Notes: generated by a model not told the origin, from the letters alone. A stretch of 64,000 nt of DNA from Rhodospirillales bacterium (GCA_020638175.1 JACKJA010000002.1:1736001-1800000), one strand, 5' to 3'. Counted from the first letter of the stretch, positions 44,335 through 53,575 are shown. Made by a program: numbers and translations.

Positions 44335-45186
44335 ATGCTCAAGGACTCCTTACCCGATATTTACGAATTTATTTCTCCGGAAAATTCCCTGCCGCTGGTT
44401 TTCGACTCTCCGCACAGTGGCACGTGCTACCCGGCTGACTTCGACTACGCCTGCGATTTTGAAACGCTCGACGGTATGGTCGACCGCTATGTTGACGATT
44501 TGTTTTCGGCGGCGCCCGATTGCGGCGCGGCGTTCCTCCGGGCCTTGTTCCCGCGCAGCTATATCGAACCCAACCGCGCCGACAATGACATAGATCCGGA
44601 CATGCTCTCATCTCCTTGGCCAGAGCCACTCTCCACCGAAGGGCGCGCACGCAAAGGCGCCGGACTTCTCTGGCGGGCGGCCAAAGCGGGCGTACCGATC
44701 TACAGCAAGAGATTATCGCCCGATACCGTCAAAAACCGGATAGATAACTATTACCGCCCCTATCACAATAAACTGCAAGAAGCACTTGATAAAGTTTACG
44801 AATTTAATGGGGCCGTTTGGCATGTGAACTGCCACTCCATGCCTTCCCGGAACCATGGGCCACTGCCGGACATAGTGCTCGGCGATTTTAACGGCGTAAG
44901 CTGCGCCCCTGAATTTCTGAATTTTGTGCGGAACATCTTCAAAGATATGGGCTACACGACGGGCATCAACCACCCCTACCGCGGCGGTGAACTCGTCACA
45001 CGTTACAGCAATCCCCGGCTGAACCGCCACAGCCTGCAGATCGAAATAAACCGCGCCCTGTACATGAACGAGACAACAAAGGAAAAATCAAAGAATTACA
45101 GCAGGATAAAAAATGATCTTGAATCATTCACCCGGCGACTTGGCGACTATGTGCAAAATCGCCTTGTTCCTCTGGCGGCTGACTAA
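44335..45186 (+). CDS. N-formylglutamate amidohydrolase-family protein
   Basis: The 283-residue protein belongs to the HutG2-type N-formylglutamate deformylase family. FDSPHSGTCYP (about residue 25) has the metal-binding Ser-His, followed by EPNRADNDIDP, WHVNCHSMPSRNHGPLPDIVLGD (about residue 162) and a final His/Glu motif in RHSLQIEINRALYM. These enzymes release formate from N-formylglutamate in histidine degradation; no other hut gene is visible, so another N-acyl amino acid is possible. Its last 59 bases overlap the end of lipB. Confidence 0.82.
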   Translation: MLKDSLPDIYEFISPENSLPLVFDSPHSGTCYPADFDYACDFETLDGMVDRYVDDLFSAAPDCGAAFLRALFPRSYIEPNRADNDIDPDMLSSPWPEPLSTEGRARKGAGLLWRAAKAGVPIYSKRLSPDTVKNRIDNYYRPYHNKLQEALDKVYEFNGAVWHVNCHSMPSRNHGPLPDIVLGDFNGVSCAPEFLNFVRNIFKDMGYTTGINHPYRGGELVTRYSNPRLNRHSLQIEINRALYMNETTKEKSKNYSRIKNDLESFTRRLGDYVQNRLVPLAAD

Positions 45187-45805
45187 AGACGTCTCCCCAA
45201 ACCACCTGCAACGCTTCATCAATCTCCAATAACGACACACTTCGATTCAGAACCTCTTTCATTGACGTGACGCCGTGCTCGCTGATCCCACACGGCACGA
45301 TCCCCGAAAAATGCGACAAATCCGGATCGACATTAATCGCAATCCCATGATAACTGACCCAGTGCCGGACCCGCACGCCCAGTGCCGCGATTTTGGCCTC
45401 GCTGCCATCGGGCTGAACGACCCATATCCCCACACGCTCTTCGCGCCGTTCCCCTTTGATATCAAACCGCGCCAGCGCCCGGATAATCCATTCTTCCAGT
45501 TGCCAGACATAATGTTTGATATCAGGGACTTGCTGCCTGCGCTTTAAATCCAGCATCACATAAACAACCCGCTGCCCCGGCCCGTGATAAGTATACTGGC
45601 CGCCGCGCCCGGTCTCATAAACCGGGAACCGGGCGTCGAGCAAATCATCGGCCTTGGCGCTGGTTCCCCCGGTATAAAGCGACGGATGTTCTAAAAACCA
45701 CAGACATTCATCGGCGTCCCCGGCACGGATCGCCGCTACTCGCGCTTCCATGTCTGAAAGCGCATCTTCATATAAAACAGGGCTGTCCGACACCTTAATT
45801 TCCAT
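45128..45805 (-). CDS. lipB: Octanoyl-[ACP]:protein N-octanoyltransferase
   Basis: The 225-residue enzyme moves octanoate from ACP to lipoyl domains, the first step of lipoate synthesis. It has FLEHPSLYTGGTSAKADDLL, GRGGQYTYHGPGQRVVYV (about residue 67), the catalytic Lys in EAKIAALGVRVRHW and the catalytic Cys in GIVPCGIS. The start MEIKVSDSPVLYEDAL at 45805 fits family alignments; an upstream ATG at 45841 would add 12 residues. It overlaps the convergent amidohydrolase by 59 bases. Confidence 0.94.
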   Translation of the reverse strand: MEIKVSDSPVLYEDALSDMEARVAAIRAGDADECLWFLEHPSLYTGGTSAKADDLLDARFPVYETGRGGQYTYHGPGQRVVYVMLDLKRRQQVPDIKHYVWQLEEWIIRALARFDIKGERREERVGIWVVQPDGSEAKIAALGVRVRHWVSYHGIAINVDPDLSHFSGIVPCGISEHGVTSMKEVLNRSVSLLEIDEALQVVWGDVFSQPPEEQGDFAHSRQVAG

Positions 45806-45930
45806 ACCGCACACCATAGGTAGATTTACTGTGCACTGCAATGATCTTCGCGCTTGCGCCCACGATCTTGTTTTGCTATTCCTCCTAAACCATTTTCGAA
45901 CGCGCCTTTAAATGCGCTGATGTGTAACGA

Positions 45931-46006
45931 AAATGACGGTTTTTGAGAACCGGCGCACAGCGTACATTTAGTACGTGAGCACCGGAAGCACAAAAAAACG
46001 GCATTT
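45931..46006. repeat. Large imperfect inverted repeat upstream of tRNA-Leu
   Basis: Two arms of about 35 bases (45931–45965 and 45971–46006) pair around the loop ATTTA. The centre is CGTAC/GTACG, the outer ends AAATGACGG and CCGCATTT-type sequences (the right arm ends GGCATTT). It lies in the otherwise empty 45806–46043 gap between lipB and the tRNA. It could be a terminator, a processing site or a dispersed element. Its strand is not known. Confidence 0.55.
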
Positions 46007-46043
46007 GCAGTCCACAGCAGTAACATTTAAAAAGCGTTCAAAT

Positions 46044-46129
46044 GCGGTCGTGGCGGAATGGTAGACGCGCAGCGTTGAGGTCGCTGTGGGAGCAATCCCG
46101 TGGAAGTTCGACTCTTCTCGACCGCACCA
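46044..46129 (+). tRNA. tRNA-Leu (anticodon GAG)
   Basis: The 86-base sequence folds as a class II tRNA. The acceptor stem is GCGGTCG/CGACCGC, the anticodon stem-loop CAGCG-TTGAGGT-CGCTG gives the anticodon GAG, and the long variable arm TGGGAGCAATCCCG and the T-loop GTTCGACTC are present. The CCA end is encoded. It would read the CUC and CUU codons. The malic enzyme gene follows 66 bases later. Confidence 0.95.
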
Positions 46130-46195
46130 TTTTTTCCTTCGGGAAACCCAAGTGATGCATTTTTCCTTATTAACTGCACAAAGGAACACCACTCC

Positions 46196-48487
46196 ATGAC
46201 AAAAGACGCCCTTCACGATGATGCGCTGGCCTATCACAGCGGTAAAAAGCCGGGGAAAATCGAAATCCGCGCAACCAAACCAATGGAAACGCAGCGCGAT
46301 CTGGCGCTGGCCTATTCACCGGGCGTGGCGGTTCCCTGCCTTGAGATAGAAAAAGACCCGCTGAAAGCGCTGGATTACACCGCGCGCGGCAATCTGGTGG
46401 CTGTCATTTCAAACGGCACGGCCGTTTTGGGGCTGGGCAATATCGGCGCGCTGGCTTCCAAGCCGGTGATGGAGGGGAAATCCGTCCTGTTCAAAAAATT
46501 CGCCGACATCGATTCGATTGATATCGAGATCGACGAAACTGATGTCGACACCTTGGTGGAAACCATTGCCCGGCTGGAACCCAGCTTCGGCGGCATCAAT
46601 CTGGAAGACATCAAAGCCCCGGAATGTTTTGAAGTCGAACGCCGCCTGAAAGAACGCATGAACATTCCCGTCTTTCATGACGACCAGCACGGCACGGCAA
46701 TTATCGTCGGTGCGGCCTTTACCAATTGGCTGAAAATTTCCGGCCGGGACATCAATAAAATCAAACTGGTCACCAGCGGCGCCGGCGCGTCGGCCACGGC
46801 CTGCCTGAACATCCTGATCGAACTGGGCCTGCCGCGTGACAACATCACCGTTTGCGACAGCAAAGGCGTGGTCTATAAGGGCCGGACCGAATATATGGAC
46901 CCGATTAAGGAAAAATTCGCCGTCGACACCAACGCCCGGACACTGGACGAAGCGATGGAAGGCGCTGATGTTTTCCTCGGCCTATCTGCCGCCGGCGTGG
47001 TGAAAAAGGAAATGGTCGCCAAAATGGGCGATGCGCCCCTGCTGATGACCCTCGCCAACCCGACGCCCGAAATCATGCCAAACGAAGCCTTGGAAGCCAA
47101 ACCCGATGCCATCATCTGCACCGGGCGGTCTGACTACCCGAACCAGGTCAACAACGTCTTGTGCTTCCCGTTTATCTTCCGCGGCGCTCTGGATGTCGGC
47201 GCGACGGCGATTAACGAGGAAATGAAACTGGCCTGCGTCAAGGCACTGGCCGAACTGGCCCGCAAGGAAGCCACAGCAGAAGTCGCCGCCGTCTATAGCA
47301 ACGAGCACCTGCAATTCGGGCCGGAATACATGATCCCGAAACCGTTCGATCCGCGCCTGATCGCCGAACTGCCCGCAGCTGTCGCCAAAGCGGCCATGGA
47401 TAGCGGTGTAGCCACCCGTCCGATCACCGACATGGACGCCTACCGCGAAAAGCTGGAACAATACACCGTCCACACAAACATGATGATGCGCCCGGTCATC
47501 TCCCGCGCCCGCAAAGACCCGAAACGGGTCGTCTATTGCGAAGGCGAGGAAGAAAACGTCCTGCGCGCCGTTCAGGTTGTCATCGACGATAATCTGGCCC
47601 GCCCGATCCTGATCGGCCGGCGCCGAGTCGTGGAAAACCGCCTCGAAAAATTCCGCCTGCGGATGGAAATCGACAAGGATTTCGAGATTATCGACCCGGA
47701 AGACGATCCCCGTTATCACGATTACTGGACGAGCTACCATGAAATCATGCAGCGGCGCGGTATTACTCCGGCGATTGCCAAATTCACCTTGCGGACCAAC
47801 ACCACCGCCATCGGCGCCCTGATGGTCGCCAAGGATGAAGCGGATTCGATGGTCTGCGGCATCACCGGCCAGTACCACGTCCACCTGAAACACATCATGG
47901 ACATTATCGGCAAGAAAGACGGCGTCAAAACCATCGGCGCCCTGATGCCCCTGCTGCTGGAAAAAGGCCCGTACTTCCTGTGCGACACGCACGTCAACGA
48001 CAACCCGACCGCCGAGGAAATCTCTGAAATGGCCATGATGGCCGCCGAGGAAATCCGCCGCTTCGGGATTGTTCCGAAAATTGGACTGCTGTCCTATTCC
48101 AACTTCGGAAACTATAACAGCCCCTCGGCCGAAAAAATGCGTAAAGCCGCCGCTCTGCTCCGCTCCGAATATGATGGCACGGATATCGAGGTCGAAGGCG
48201 AAATGCAGGCCGACACAGCCCTGTCGGAAAGCATCCGGGAAGTCATCATGCCGAATGCAAAAATGAAGGGCGAAGCCAACCTGTTGATTTCCCCGAACAT
48301 CGACGCCGCCAACATCGGTTACAACATGTTGAAAATTCTCGGCAACGGTATTCCGATCGGCCCGATCCTGATGGGCGCGGCCCGCCCGGTCCATATCCTG
48401 ACAACGGCCTCCTCGGCCCGACGGATCATTAACGTTACGGCCCTTGCCACCGTCGGCGCCCAGATTTACGAGGAAGAACACGGTTAA
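46196..48487 (+). CDS. maeB: NADP-dependent malic enzyme with phosphotransacetylase-like C-terminus
   Basis: The 763-residue protein decarboxylates malate to pyruvate. ATG at 46196 (AAAGGA site) is chosen because the longer open frame runs back into the tRNA. The N-terminal malic part (about 1–420) shows LALAYSPGVAVPCLEI, NGTAVLGLGNIGALASKPVMEGK, DDQHGTAIIVGAAF and GAGASATACLNILI (NADP-binding). The C-terminal part (about 430–763) is a phosphate acetyl/butyryltransferase-like domain with PNAKMKGEANLLISPN and GPILMGAARPVHILT, the usual MaeB fusion, thought to be regulatory. Confidence 0.95.
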   Translation: MTKDALHDDALAYHSGKKPGKIEIRATKPMETQRDLALAYSPGVAVPCLEIEKDPLKALDYTARGNLVAVISNGTAVLGLGNIGALASKPVMEGKSVLFKKFADIDSIDIEIDETDVDTLVETIARLEPSFGGINLEDIKAPECFEVERRLKERMNIPVFHDDQHGTAIIVGAAFTNWLKISGRDINKIKLVTSGAGASATACLNILIELGLPRDNITVCDSKGVVYKGRTEYMDPIKEKFAVDTNARTLDEAMEGADVFLGLSAAGVVKKEMVAKMGDAPLLMTLANPTPEIMPNEALEAKPDAIICTGRSDYPNQVNNVLCFPFIFRGALDVGATAINEEMKLACVKALAELARKEATAEVAAVYSNEHLQFGPEYMIPKPFDPRLIAELPAAVAKAAMDSGVATRPITDMDAYREKLEQYTVHTNMMMRPVISRARKDPKRVVYCEGEEENVLRAVQVVIDDNLARPILIGRRRVVENRLEKFRLRMEIDKDFEIIDPEDDPRYHDYWTSYHEIMQRRGITPAIAKFTLRTNTTAIGALMVAKDEADSMVCGITGQYHVHLKHIMDIIGKKDGVKTIGALMPLLLEKGPYFLCDTHVNDNPTAEEISEMAMMAAEEIRRFGIVPKIGLLSYSNFGNYNSPSAEKMRKAAALLRSEYDGTDIEVEGEMQADTALSESIREVIMPNAKMKGEANLLISPNIDAANIGYNMLKILGNGIPIGPILMGAARPVHILTTASSARRIINVTALATVGAQIYEEEHG

Positions 48488-48509
48488 ACAGGTTAATTTG
48501 CTGACAACG

Positions 48510-48548
48510 CACCCCTTTCCCTGTAAAACAGTACACAGCGAAAGGGTG
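48510..48548 (+). promoter_or_regulatory. Hairpin covering the mgtE ribosome binding site
   Basis: CACCCCTTTC (48510–48519) can pair with GAAAGGGTG (48540–48548), nine base pairs with one bulged C. The second arm holds the AAAGGG site used for the mgtE ATG at 48553. The 20-base loop has a further CTGT-AAA-ACAG stem. This would hide the site from the ribosome when closed. It does not resemble a known Mg2+ riboswitch class that I can name. Confidence 0.45.
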
Positions 48549-48552
48549 ACGC

Positions 48553-49950
48553 ATGGCAGAAGCAACGGAACAAAAAGAGCTTCCTGAAAACACGGAAAAC
48601 CAGACCTTCATCGGCCTGAGCGACGCCGACATCCAGACCGTTGAAGAAGCACTGGAAGAAGGCAACACCGCCCATGTTGAGGCCGTCATCGCCGATCTGG
48701 GAACCGTTGACACAGCCGAACTGCTCAGCAAAGTCAGTGACGAAAACCGTCAAACGCTTCTGGATTCCCATGGCCACGCCATTGATGCCGAAGTTTTCAC
48801 AGAACTCGCCCCAGAGCTAAGCCGCACCACGCTGGAAAGCATGAGCGCCGAACAAGTCGCTAAACTAATCTCTGATTTGGACAGCGACGACGCCCTGGAT
48901 CTTATTGTTGACCTGTCCCCCATCTTTCAGAAGGAAATCCTGCGCAAACTCTCCGGTGACATCCGGGTCACGCTGGAGGAAGGCCTGCGCTTCCCGGAAT
49001 ACAGCGCCGGGCGCCTGATGCAGCGCGAATTTGTCGCCGTCCCCGATTTCTGGACGGTCGGGAAGACCATTGATTACCTGCGGGATGCTGCCGAAGAACT
49101 GCCATCGGACTTTTTCGATATTTTCATCATCACCCCGACCTACCGGATCACTGGGGAAATGCCGCTGAACCGACTGGTCCGCTCCCGGCGGGACGTCAAG
49201 GTCAAGGATTTGACTCTTGATACCGTTCACCCGATACCCGCGACTCTTGACCAGGAAGAAGTTGCCCAGCTTTTCCGGCGGGAGAACCTGACCTCCGCCC
49301 CCGTGGTCGATGAAGAAGACCGCCTGATCGGGGTCATCACCATTGACGACGTCGTCGACGTTATTGATGAGGAAGCCCAGGAAGACTTCATGAAAATGGC
49401 TGGGGTCGATCAGGACGACTTGTACCGCGCCATTTTATCGACGACGACCTCCCGCTTTCGCTGGCTGTTTATAAATTTGCTAACCGCGATTGCCGCGTCG
49501 GTCGTTATTTCCTTTTTTGATGCCACCATCCAGCAAGTTGTGGCGCTGGCAGTCCTGATGCCGATTGTCGCCTCGATGGGCGGCAACGCCGGGACGCAGG
49601 CGCTCGCCGTTGCGGTGCGCGCACTGGCCACCCGGGAACTCTCGCAGGTCAACGCCGTACGGATCATCTGGAAAGAAACGGTGGTCGGCGTGTTAAACGG
49701 CGCCGCTTTTGCCATCATCACCGGCATCATCACTGCCCTTTGGTTTGCCAGCCCGATGCTGGGGGCTGTTATCGCCGCGGCCATGATTATCAACCTGATT
49801 GTCGCGGGAATGTCCGGAGCCGGAATCCCCTTGATCCTCAGCCGCATGGGCAGCGACCCGGCCCTGTCCTCAAGCGTTTTCCTGACCACCATCACCGACA
49901 TCATCGGCTTCTTTGCCTTTCTGGGACTGGCCGCGATCTTCCTGATTTAA
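48553..49950 (+). CDS. mgtE: Magnesium transporter MgtE
   Basis: The 465-residue channel has the full MgtE layout: an acidic N-domain (residues to about 135, DLDSDDALDLIVDLSP), two CBS domains (about 140–260, with TSAPVVDEEDRLIGVITIDDVVDVI), a plug helix, and a five-helix membrane domain with the Mg2+-path sequences LMPIVASMGGNAGTQALAV and AGMSGAGIPLIL. Mg2+ bound between the cytosolic domains closes the pore. It stands 65 bases after the malic enzyme gene. Confidence 0.95.
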   Translation: MAEATEQKELPENTENQTFIGLSDADIQTVEEALEEGNTAHVEAVIADLGTVDTAELLSKVSDENRQTLLDSHGHAIDAEVFTELAPELSRTTLESMSAEQVAKLISDLDSDDALDLIVDLSPIFQKEILRKLSGDIRVTLEEGLRFPEYSAGRLMQREFVAVPDFWTVGKTIDYLRDAAEELPSDFFDIFIITPTYRITGEMPLNRLVRSRRDVKVKDLTLDTVHPIPATLDQEEVAQLFRRENLTSAPVVDEEDRLIGVITIDDVVDVIDEEAQEDFMKMAGVDQDDLYRAILSTTTSRFRWLFINLLTAIAASVVISFFDATIQQVVALAVLMPIVASMGGNAGTQALAVAVRALATRELSQVNAVRIIWKETVVGVLNGAAFAIITGIITALWFASPMLGAVIAAAMIINLIVAGMSGAGIPLILSRMGSDPALSSSVFLTTITDIIGFFAFLGLAAIFLI

Positions 49951-50024
49951 GGGATACCGGTTGTCGGTCAGGGATTTTCAGTATAAATTAGCAACCATCG
50001 TAAACTGAGTACTTATAGCCATCC

Positions 50025-50558
50025 ATGTCCGCATCCAAACTGATAAGACCTTCTGTAGATTATAAAGACAGCTACCTGAAAGCCCTCGCGGAATACCACG
50101 AACAAGGGCGGGTTTTGTATCTGGACGCTACCGTCCTGAAGGGTGACTTTCAGGCCTTTGTCGATAATTTGAATGCCGAACGCGGCATCCCCCATCGAAA
50201 ATATCAGGACTGGGTTGAACCGGTTCCCGAAACGATCTTATGGCTGGTAAAGGACGGAGAATATCTTGGCACCGTTTTTATCCGCCACCGCCTGAACTGG
50301 CATCTGGAAAAATGGGGCGGGCACATTAATTTTGTCATTCGCCCCTCCATGCGCGGCAAGGGATTTGGTAAAAAACTTCTGCTCAAAGCCATCCCGTTCG
50401 CCAATTATCTGGGCATTGAAAAAGCGCTCCTGACTGTTGATCCCTATGATAAAGCCGCCATCCGCGTGGTTGAATCATGTGGCGGCGTATATGAAGACGA
50501 CCTCCCGGAAACAGACCAGTTCCCCGCCCGTAAACGTTACTGGCTGGATTGCACCTAA
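50025..50558 (+). CDS. GNAT-family N-acetyltransferase
   Basis: The 177-residue protein shows the GNAT core HINFVIRPSMRGKGFGKKLLLKAIPFANYLGIEKALLTVDPYDKAAIRVVESCGG, here cited by its short motifs: the acetyl-CoA loop RGKGFGKK (about residues 107–114) and the later VESCGGVY. The N-terminus LIRPSVDYKDSYLKALAEYH is typical of a subfamily often annotated only as GNAT. The substrate is unknown. It lies ten bases before the PBP1A gene. Confidence 0.8.
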   Translation: MSASKLIRPSVDYKDSYLKALAEYHEQGRVLYLDATVLKGDFQAFVDNLNAERGIPHRKYQDWVEPVPETILWLVKDGEYLGTVFIRHRLNWHLEKWGGHINFVIRPSMRGKGFGKKLLLKAIPFANYLGIEKALLTVDPYDKAAIRVVESCGGVYEDDLPETDQFPARKRYWLDCT

Positions 50559-50567
50559 TCATTTGCC

Positions 50568-52466
50568 ATGACCAAGAAAAAAAGCAAATCGACAAAAAGC
50601 GCTAAAAAGAAAAAACCATCACTGCTTTTACGTCTGGTGAAAGCCCTGTTTGTGCTCGGCCTGTGGACGGCGATCATCCTGACGCTTGTCATCGCCTGGT
50701 ATGCCACGGAGCTACCCAGTTTGATCGACAAACCGCAATTCGAGCGCAAAACAACGATCTATGTCGAGGCCCGTGACGGCAGCCCTCTGACCCGCTACGG
50801 CGAGCTACACGGCGTCAGCGTTTCTGTCGATGAACTGCCGCCGCATTTGATCTATGCCGTGATTGCCACCGAAGACCGCCGCTTTTACCAACATCACGGC
50901 ATTGATCCGGTGGGAATTGCACGGGCCATGGCCGCCAACCTGATCAAGGGCCGCGTGGCGCAGGGCGGATCGACCATCACCCAGCAACTGGCCAAAAACC
51001 TGTTCTTGTCGCACGAACGCACCTTGAAGCGTAAAATTCAGGAAGCCCTTCTGGCCCTCTGGCTGGAACACGAACTCACCAAAGACGAAATCCTCAGCGC
51101 CTACCTGAACCGGGTTTATCTCGGTTCCGGCGCTTACGGCGTCGATGCGGCGGCACGGCTATATTTCAACAAACCGGCCAGCAAACTCAACTTGTATGAA
51201 TCGGCGATGCTGGCGGGCTTGCTCAAAGCCCCGACCCGCTATTCGCCTCTGAACAACCCGGAACTGGCACGGCAACGCACCCGTACGGTTCTGGCCGCCA
51301 TGAACGATGCCGGCTACATTACCGAGGCCCAGGCCGGAACCAGCCAGATGCTCCCGGCTCCGGCTGACAATGCGGGCATGAACGATCAGGTACGCTACTT
51401 CACCGATTGGGTCACCGCCGACCTGAACGACCTGATCGGCACGCCCGACCGCAATATTACCGTCACAACGACACTTGATCCGGACATTCAAAAAGCCGCC
51501 GAACAGGCACTGGCCAACACGTTAAACAAAAACGGCGAAGACCGTCACATCACGCAAGGCGCCCTGATTGTCATGACTCCCGACGGCGCGCTGCTGGCCA
51601 TGGTGGGCGGCAACGATTTCCACGCCAGCCAGTTCAACCGCGCCACCCAGGCCCAGCGCCCTCCCGGCTCGGCCTTTAAACCGATCGTCTACCTGACCGC
51701 ACTGGAAGAAGACTGGGCCCCCGACGATAAAATTCTCGATGCACCGATCACAGAAGGCGAATACCGCCCGGAAAACTTCCATAATGAATATCAGGGGGAA
51801 GTCACTCTGGAATATGCACTGACGCATTCGCTGAACACCCCGACCGTGCGCCTGATGAAACAAATCGGCATCGGTAACACCATCCAGACAGCCCGTGCTC
51901 TGGGGATAGACGCCAAACTGAACCGCGATTTAAGTCTGGCGCTGGGCAGCAGCGGCATCCCCTTGCTGGAAATGGTCACAGCTTATGCGGTTCTGGCCAA
52001 TGACGGTTACAAAGCCGCCCCCTACGCCATCACAAAAATCGAGGATGAAAACGGCATGCTGATCTACCAGCGCCCGGACCGCTCGCGCGAAAAGCGGGTC
52101 GTCAAGGGCACCGCCGTCCGCGATCTGACCGATATGCTGGAAAACGTCATCAGGGAAGGTACAGGCCGGCGGGCCGCTCTGCCCGGCATCAGCGCCGCCG
52201 GAAAAACCGGCACATCACAGGATTTCCGGGACGCGTGGTTTATCGGTTATACTGATCGGTTCGTAGCGGGAGTCTGGCTGGGCAATGATGACAACAGCCC
52301 CATGAATGGCGTTGGCGGCGGCGGCCTCCCCGCACAAATCTGGCAGGAAACCATGCATGCCGCCTATAAAAAAGAGGAAAGCTACAAACCGGCGCCCTCT
52401 TCGCCCGTCAAATCATCTGATGACTTTTCCGAATTCCTGCGCCGGATCATGAATCTGAACGACTAG
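50568..52466 (+). CDS. Penicillin-binding protein 1A-type bifunctional peptidoglycan synthase
   Basis: The 632-residue protein has a basic N-terminus, one membrane anchor (about residues 28–48), a GT51 glycosyltransferase domain with the catalytic Glu in ATEDRRFYQHHGID and GGSTITQQLAKNLF, and a transpeptidase domain with RPPGSAFKPIVY (SxxK), the SLN of THSLNTPTVRL and KTGTSQ (about residue 542). It polymerises glycan strands and cross-links them at the inner membrane. It is short for PBP1A, lacking the large OB-like insert, like PBP1C/2D-type proteins; the family name is approximate. Confidence 0.9.
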   Translation: MTKKKSKSTKSAKKKKPSLLLRLVKALFVLGLWTAIILTLVIAWYATELPSLIDKPQFERKTTIYVEARDGSPLTRYGELHGVSVSVDELPPHLIYAVIATEDRRFYQHHGIDPVGIARAMAANLIKGRVAQGGSTITQQLAKNLFLSHERTLKRKIQEALLALWLEHELTKDEILSAYLNRVYLGSGAYGVDAAARLYFNKPASKLNLYESAMLAGLLKAPTRYSPLNNPELARQRTRTVLAAMNDAGYITEAQAGTSQMLPAPADNAGMNDQVRYFTDWVTADLNDLIGTPDRNITVTTTLDPDIQKAAEQALANTLNKNGEDRHITQGALIVMTPDGALLAMVGGNDFHASQFNRATQAQRPPGSAFKPIVYLTALEEDWAPDDKILDAPITEGEYRPENFHNEYQGEVTLEYALTHSLNTPTVRLMKQIGIGNTIQTARALGIDAKLNRDLSLALGSSGIPLLEMVTAYAVLANDGYKAAPYAITKIEDENGMLIYQRPDRSREKRVVKGTAVRDLTDMLENVIREGTGRRAALPGISAAGKTGTSQDFRDAWFIGYTDRFVAGVWLGNDDNSPMNGVGGGGLPAQIWQETMHAAYKKEESYKPAPSSPVKSSDDFSEFLRRIMNLND

Positions 52467-52882
52467 GTCAGCATCGTCTCTGAAAAAACGATATACTCTC
52501 CCGGCAGGCAGGAGCCGAACGGATCTTCGCCGATCCGGTCCCAGTGACGCCGGAGCGCCACAACCGTCGCCGTCGGTCCGCCGGCCTCCCATGCCGCCCG
52601 CTGGAGGCTGCGATCGGCAAATTCCAGAAAATCACCCGGATACGCTTTACGCGGGGCCAATAGCCCCATATCGACCAACATCTTAGCCACCAGCGCATCG
52701 CTCTGATCCATCATGTCGGCGGTGAACTGAATAGCCGACAATATTTTGATTTCCAGACGGCTGGTTGGTACGTGCCGTATATGCCGCATAAATCGAGCAT
52801 AAACTTCCATCTCGAATTTTTTATCATCACTATTTGACGGCGGAAGTGGCAGGATTACTTTATCTTTTTGTTGTGTCCCCAT
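52463..52882 (-). CDS. Hypothetical protein
   Basis: The protein has 139 residues from ATG 52882, which has an AGGGAG site nine bases ahead; the frame is open upstream to 52942 but that part lacks a site. It is helical, with LEIKILSAIQFTADMMDQSDALVAKML (here cited as the helix at about residues 44–70) and a basic/Trp segment RRHWDRIGEDPFGSCLPGE near the end. No domain is recognised and there is no signal peptide. It overlaps the convergent PBP gene by four bases. Confidence 0.6.
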   Translation of the reverse strand: MGTQQKDKVILPLPPSNSDDKKFEMEVYARFMRHIRHVPTSRLEIKILSAIQFTADMMDQSDALVAKMLVDMGLLAPRKAYPGDFLEFADRSLQRAAWEAGGPTATVVALRRHWDRIGEDPFGSCLPGEYIVFSETMLT

Positions 52883-53137
52883 GACGTGAAACTCCCTGTT
52901 TATCGTTGTTATGCACCCTTGCTGTATTACCGTCTCTGCCAACCTTCTGTTGTGTATGGATATGTCTTCTGTTCAACTGATTTCAGGATTCGCTGGAAAT
53001 AATTAAGAGAATCTTAACGGGCATATCAGGGATCACAAATATAGGGGATAAGCTGTGGATAAGTGAAAAATGCCGGTCTGAATCGACCTTTTTCTCAGGC
53101 GCACAGCCGAATCGAAACACCCTTGTTTACAGGCCGT

Positions 53138-53575
53138 TTAATCTTTGCGGGGAATAGCCGCAACGGCCAGGGCATCCGCCCGCTCATTCTCCGGGTGACC
53201 GTTATGCCCCCTGACCCAGTGCAGCGTCACATCGTGTTTTTGCATGCTATCGTCCAGCGCCTCCCAGAGATCCTGATTTTTCACCGGCTTCTTATCGGCC
53301 GTCTTCCAGCCGCGCTTTTTCCAGCCGTGAATCCATTTCTCCAGCCCGTCCTTGACATAGGTACTATCGGTATAAAGCGCAACCTTGGACGGTTTTTTCA
53401 GCGCCGCAAGCGCCTCGATCACGGCCGTCATTTCCATGCGGTTATTGGTAGTGTCGTCCGCGCCGCCGGACAGTTCTTTCTCGTGGCCGTTCCAGCGCAT
53501 GACCGCCCCCCACCCCCCCGGCCCGGGGTTCCCGCTACATGCACCGTCTGTATAAATTTCAATAACGTTAACCAA
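53138..53575 (-). CDS. rnhA: Ribonuclease HI
   Basis: The 145-residue enzyme cuts the RNA strand of RNA–DNA hybrids. All catalytic residues are visible: Asp in IYTDGACSGNPGPGGWG, Glu in NNRMEMTAVIEAL, Asp in ALYTDSTYV, and the His/Asp end HWVRGHNGHPENERADALA. The best start is TTG at 53575 with AAAGGG seven bases ahead; an ATG at 53638 in the inserted region would add 21 residues. The original start may have been lost, because a 38-base copy of the gene's 5' end lies at 53684–53721. Confidence 0.93.
   Translation of the reverse strand: MVNVIEIYTDGACSGNPGPGGWGAVMRWNGHEKELSGGADDTTNNRMEMTAVIEALAALKKPSKVALYTDSTYVKDGLEKWIHGWKKRGWKTADKKPVKNQDLWEALDDSMQKHDVTLHWVRGHNGHPENERADALAVAAIPRKD
53523..53560. 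repeat. 38-bp direct repeat, copy A (inside rnhA)
   Basis: This stretch encodes EIYTDGACSGNPG of RNase HI. It is identical, without mismatch, to 53684–53721. The two copies are 123 bases apart. Confidence 0.9.

Noticed and set aside
46100..46195. A longer start for the malic enzyme
   Set aside because: It would lie inside the tRNA-Leu gene; the ATG at 46196 has a good site and fits the family.
46982..48565. A 527-residue open frame on the minus strand opposite the malic enzyme gene
   Set aside because: It is the antisense shadow of the strongly conserved malic enzyme; its composition (Gly, Asp, Phe, His) is that of a reverse frame and no domain is seen.
53054..53062. A perfect DnaA box (TGTGGATAA) with a near match just upstream
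   Set aside because: One box without AT-rich unwinding region, further boxes or dnaA/dnaN nearby does not make an origin.
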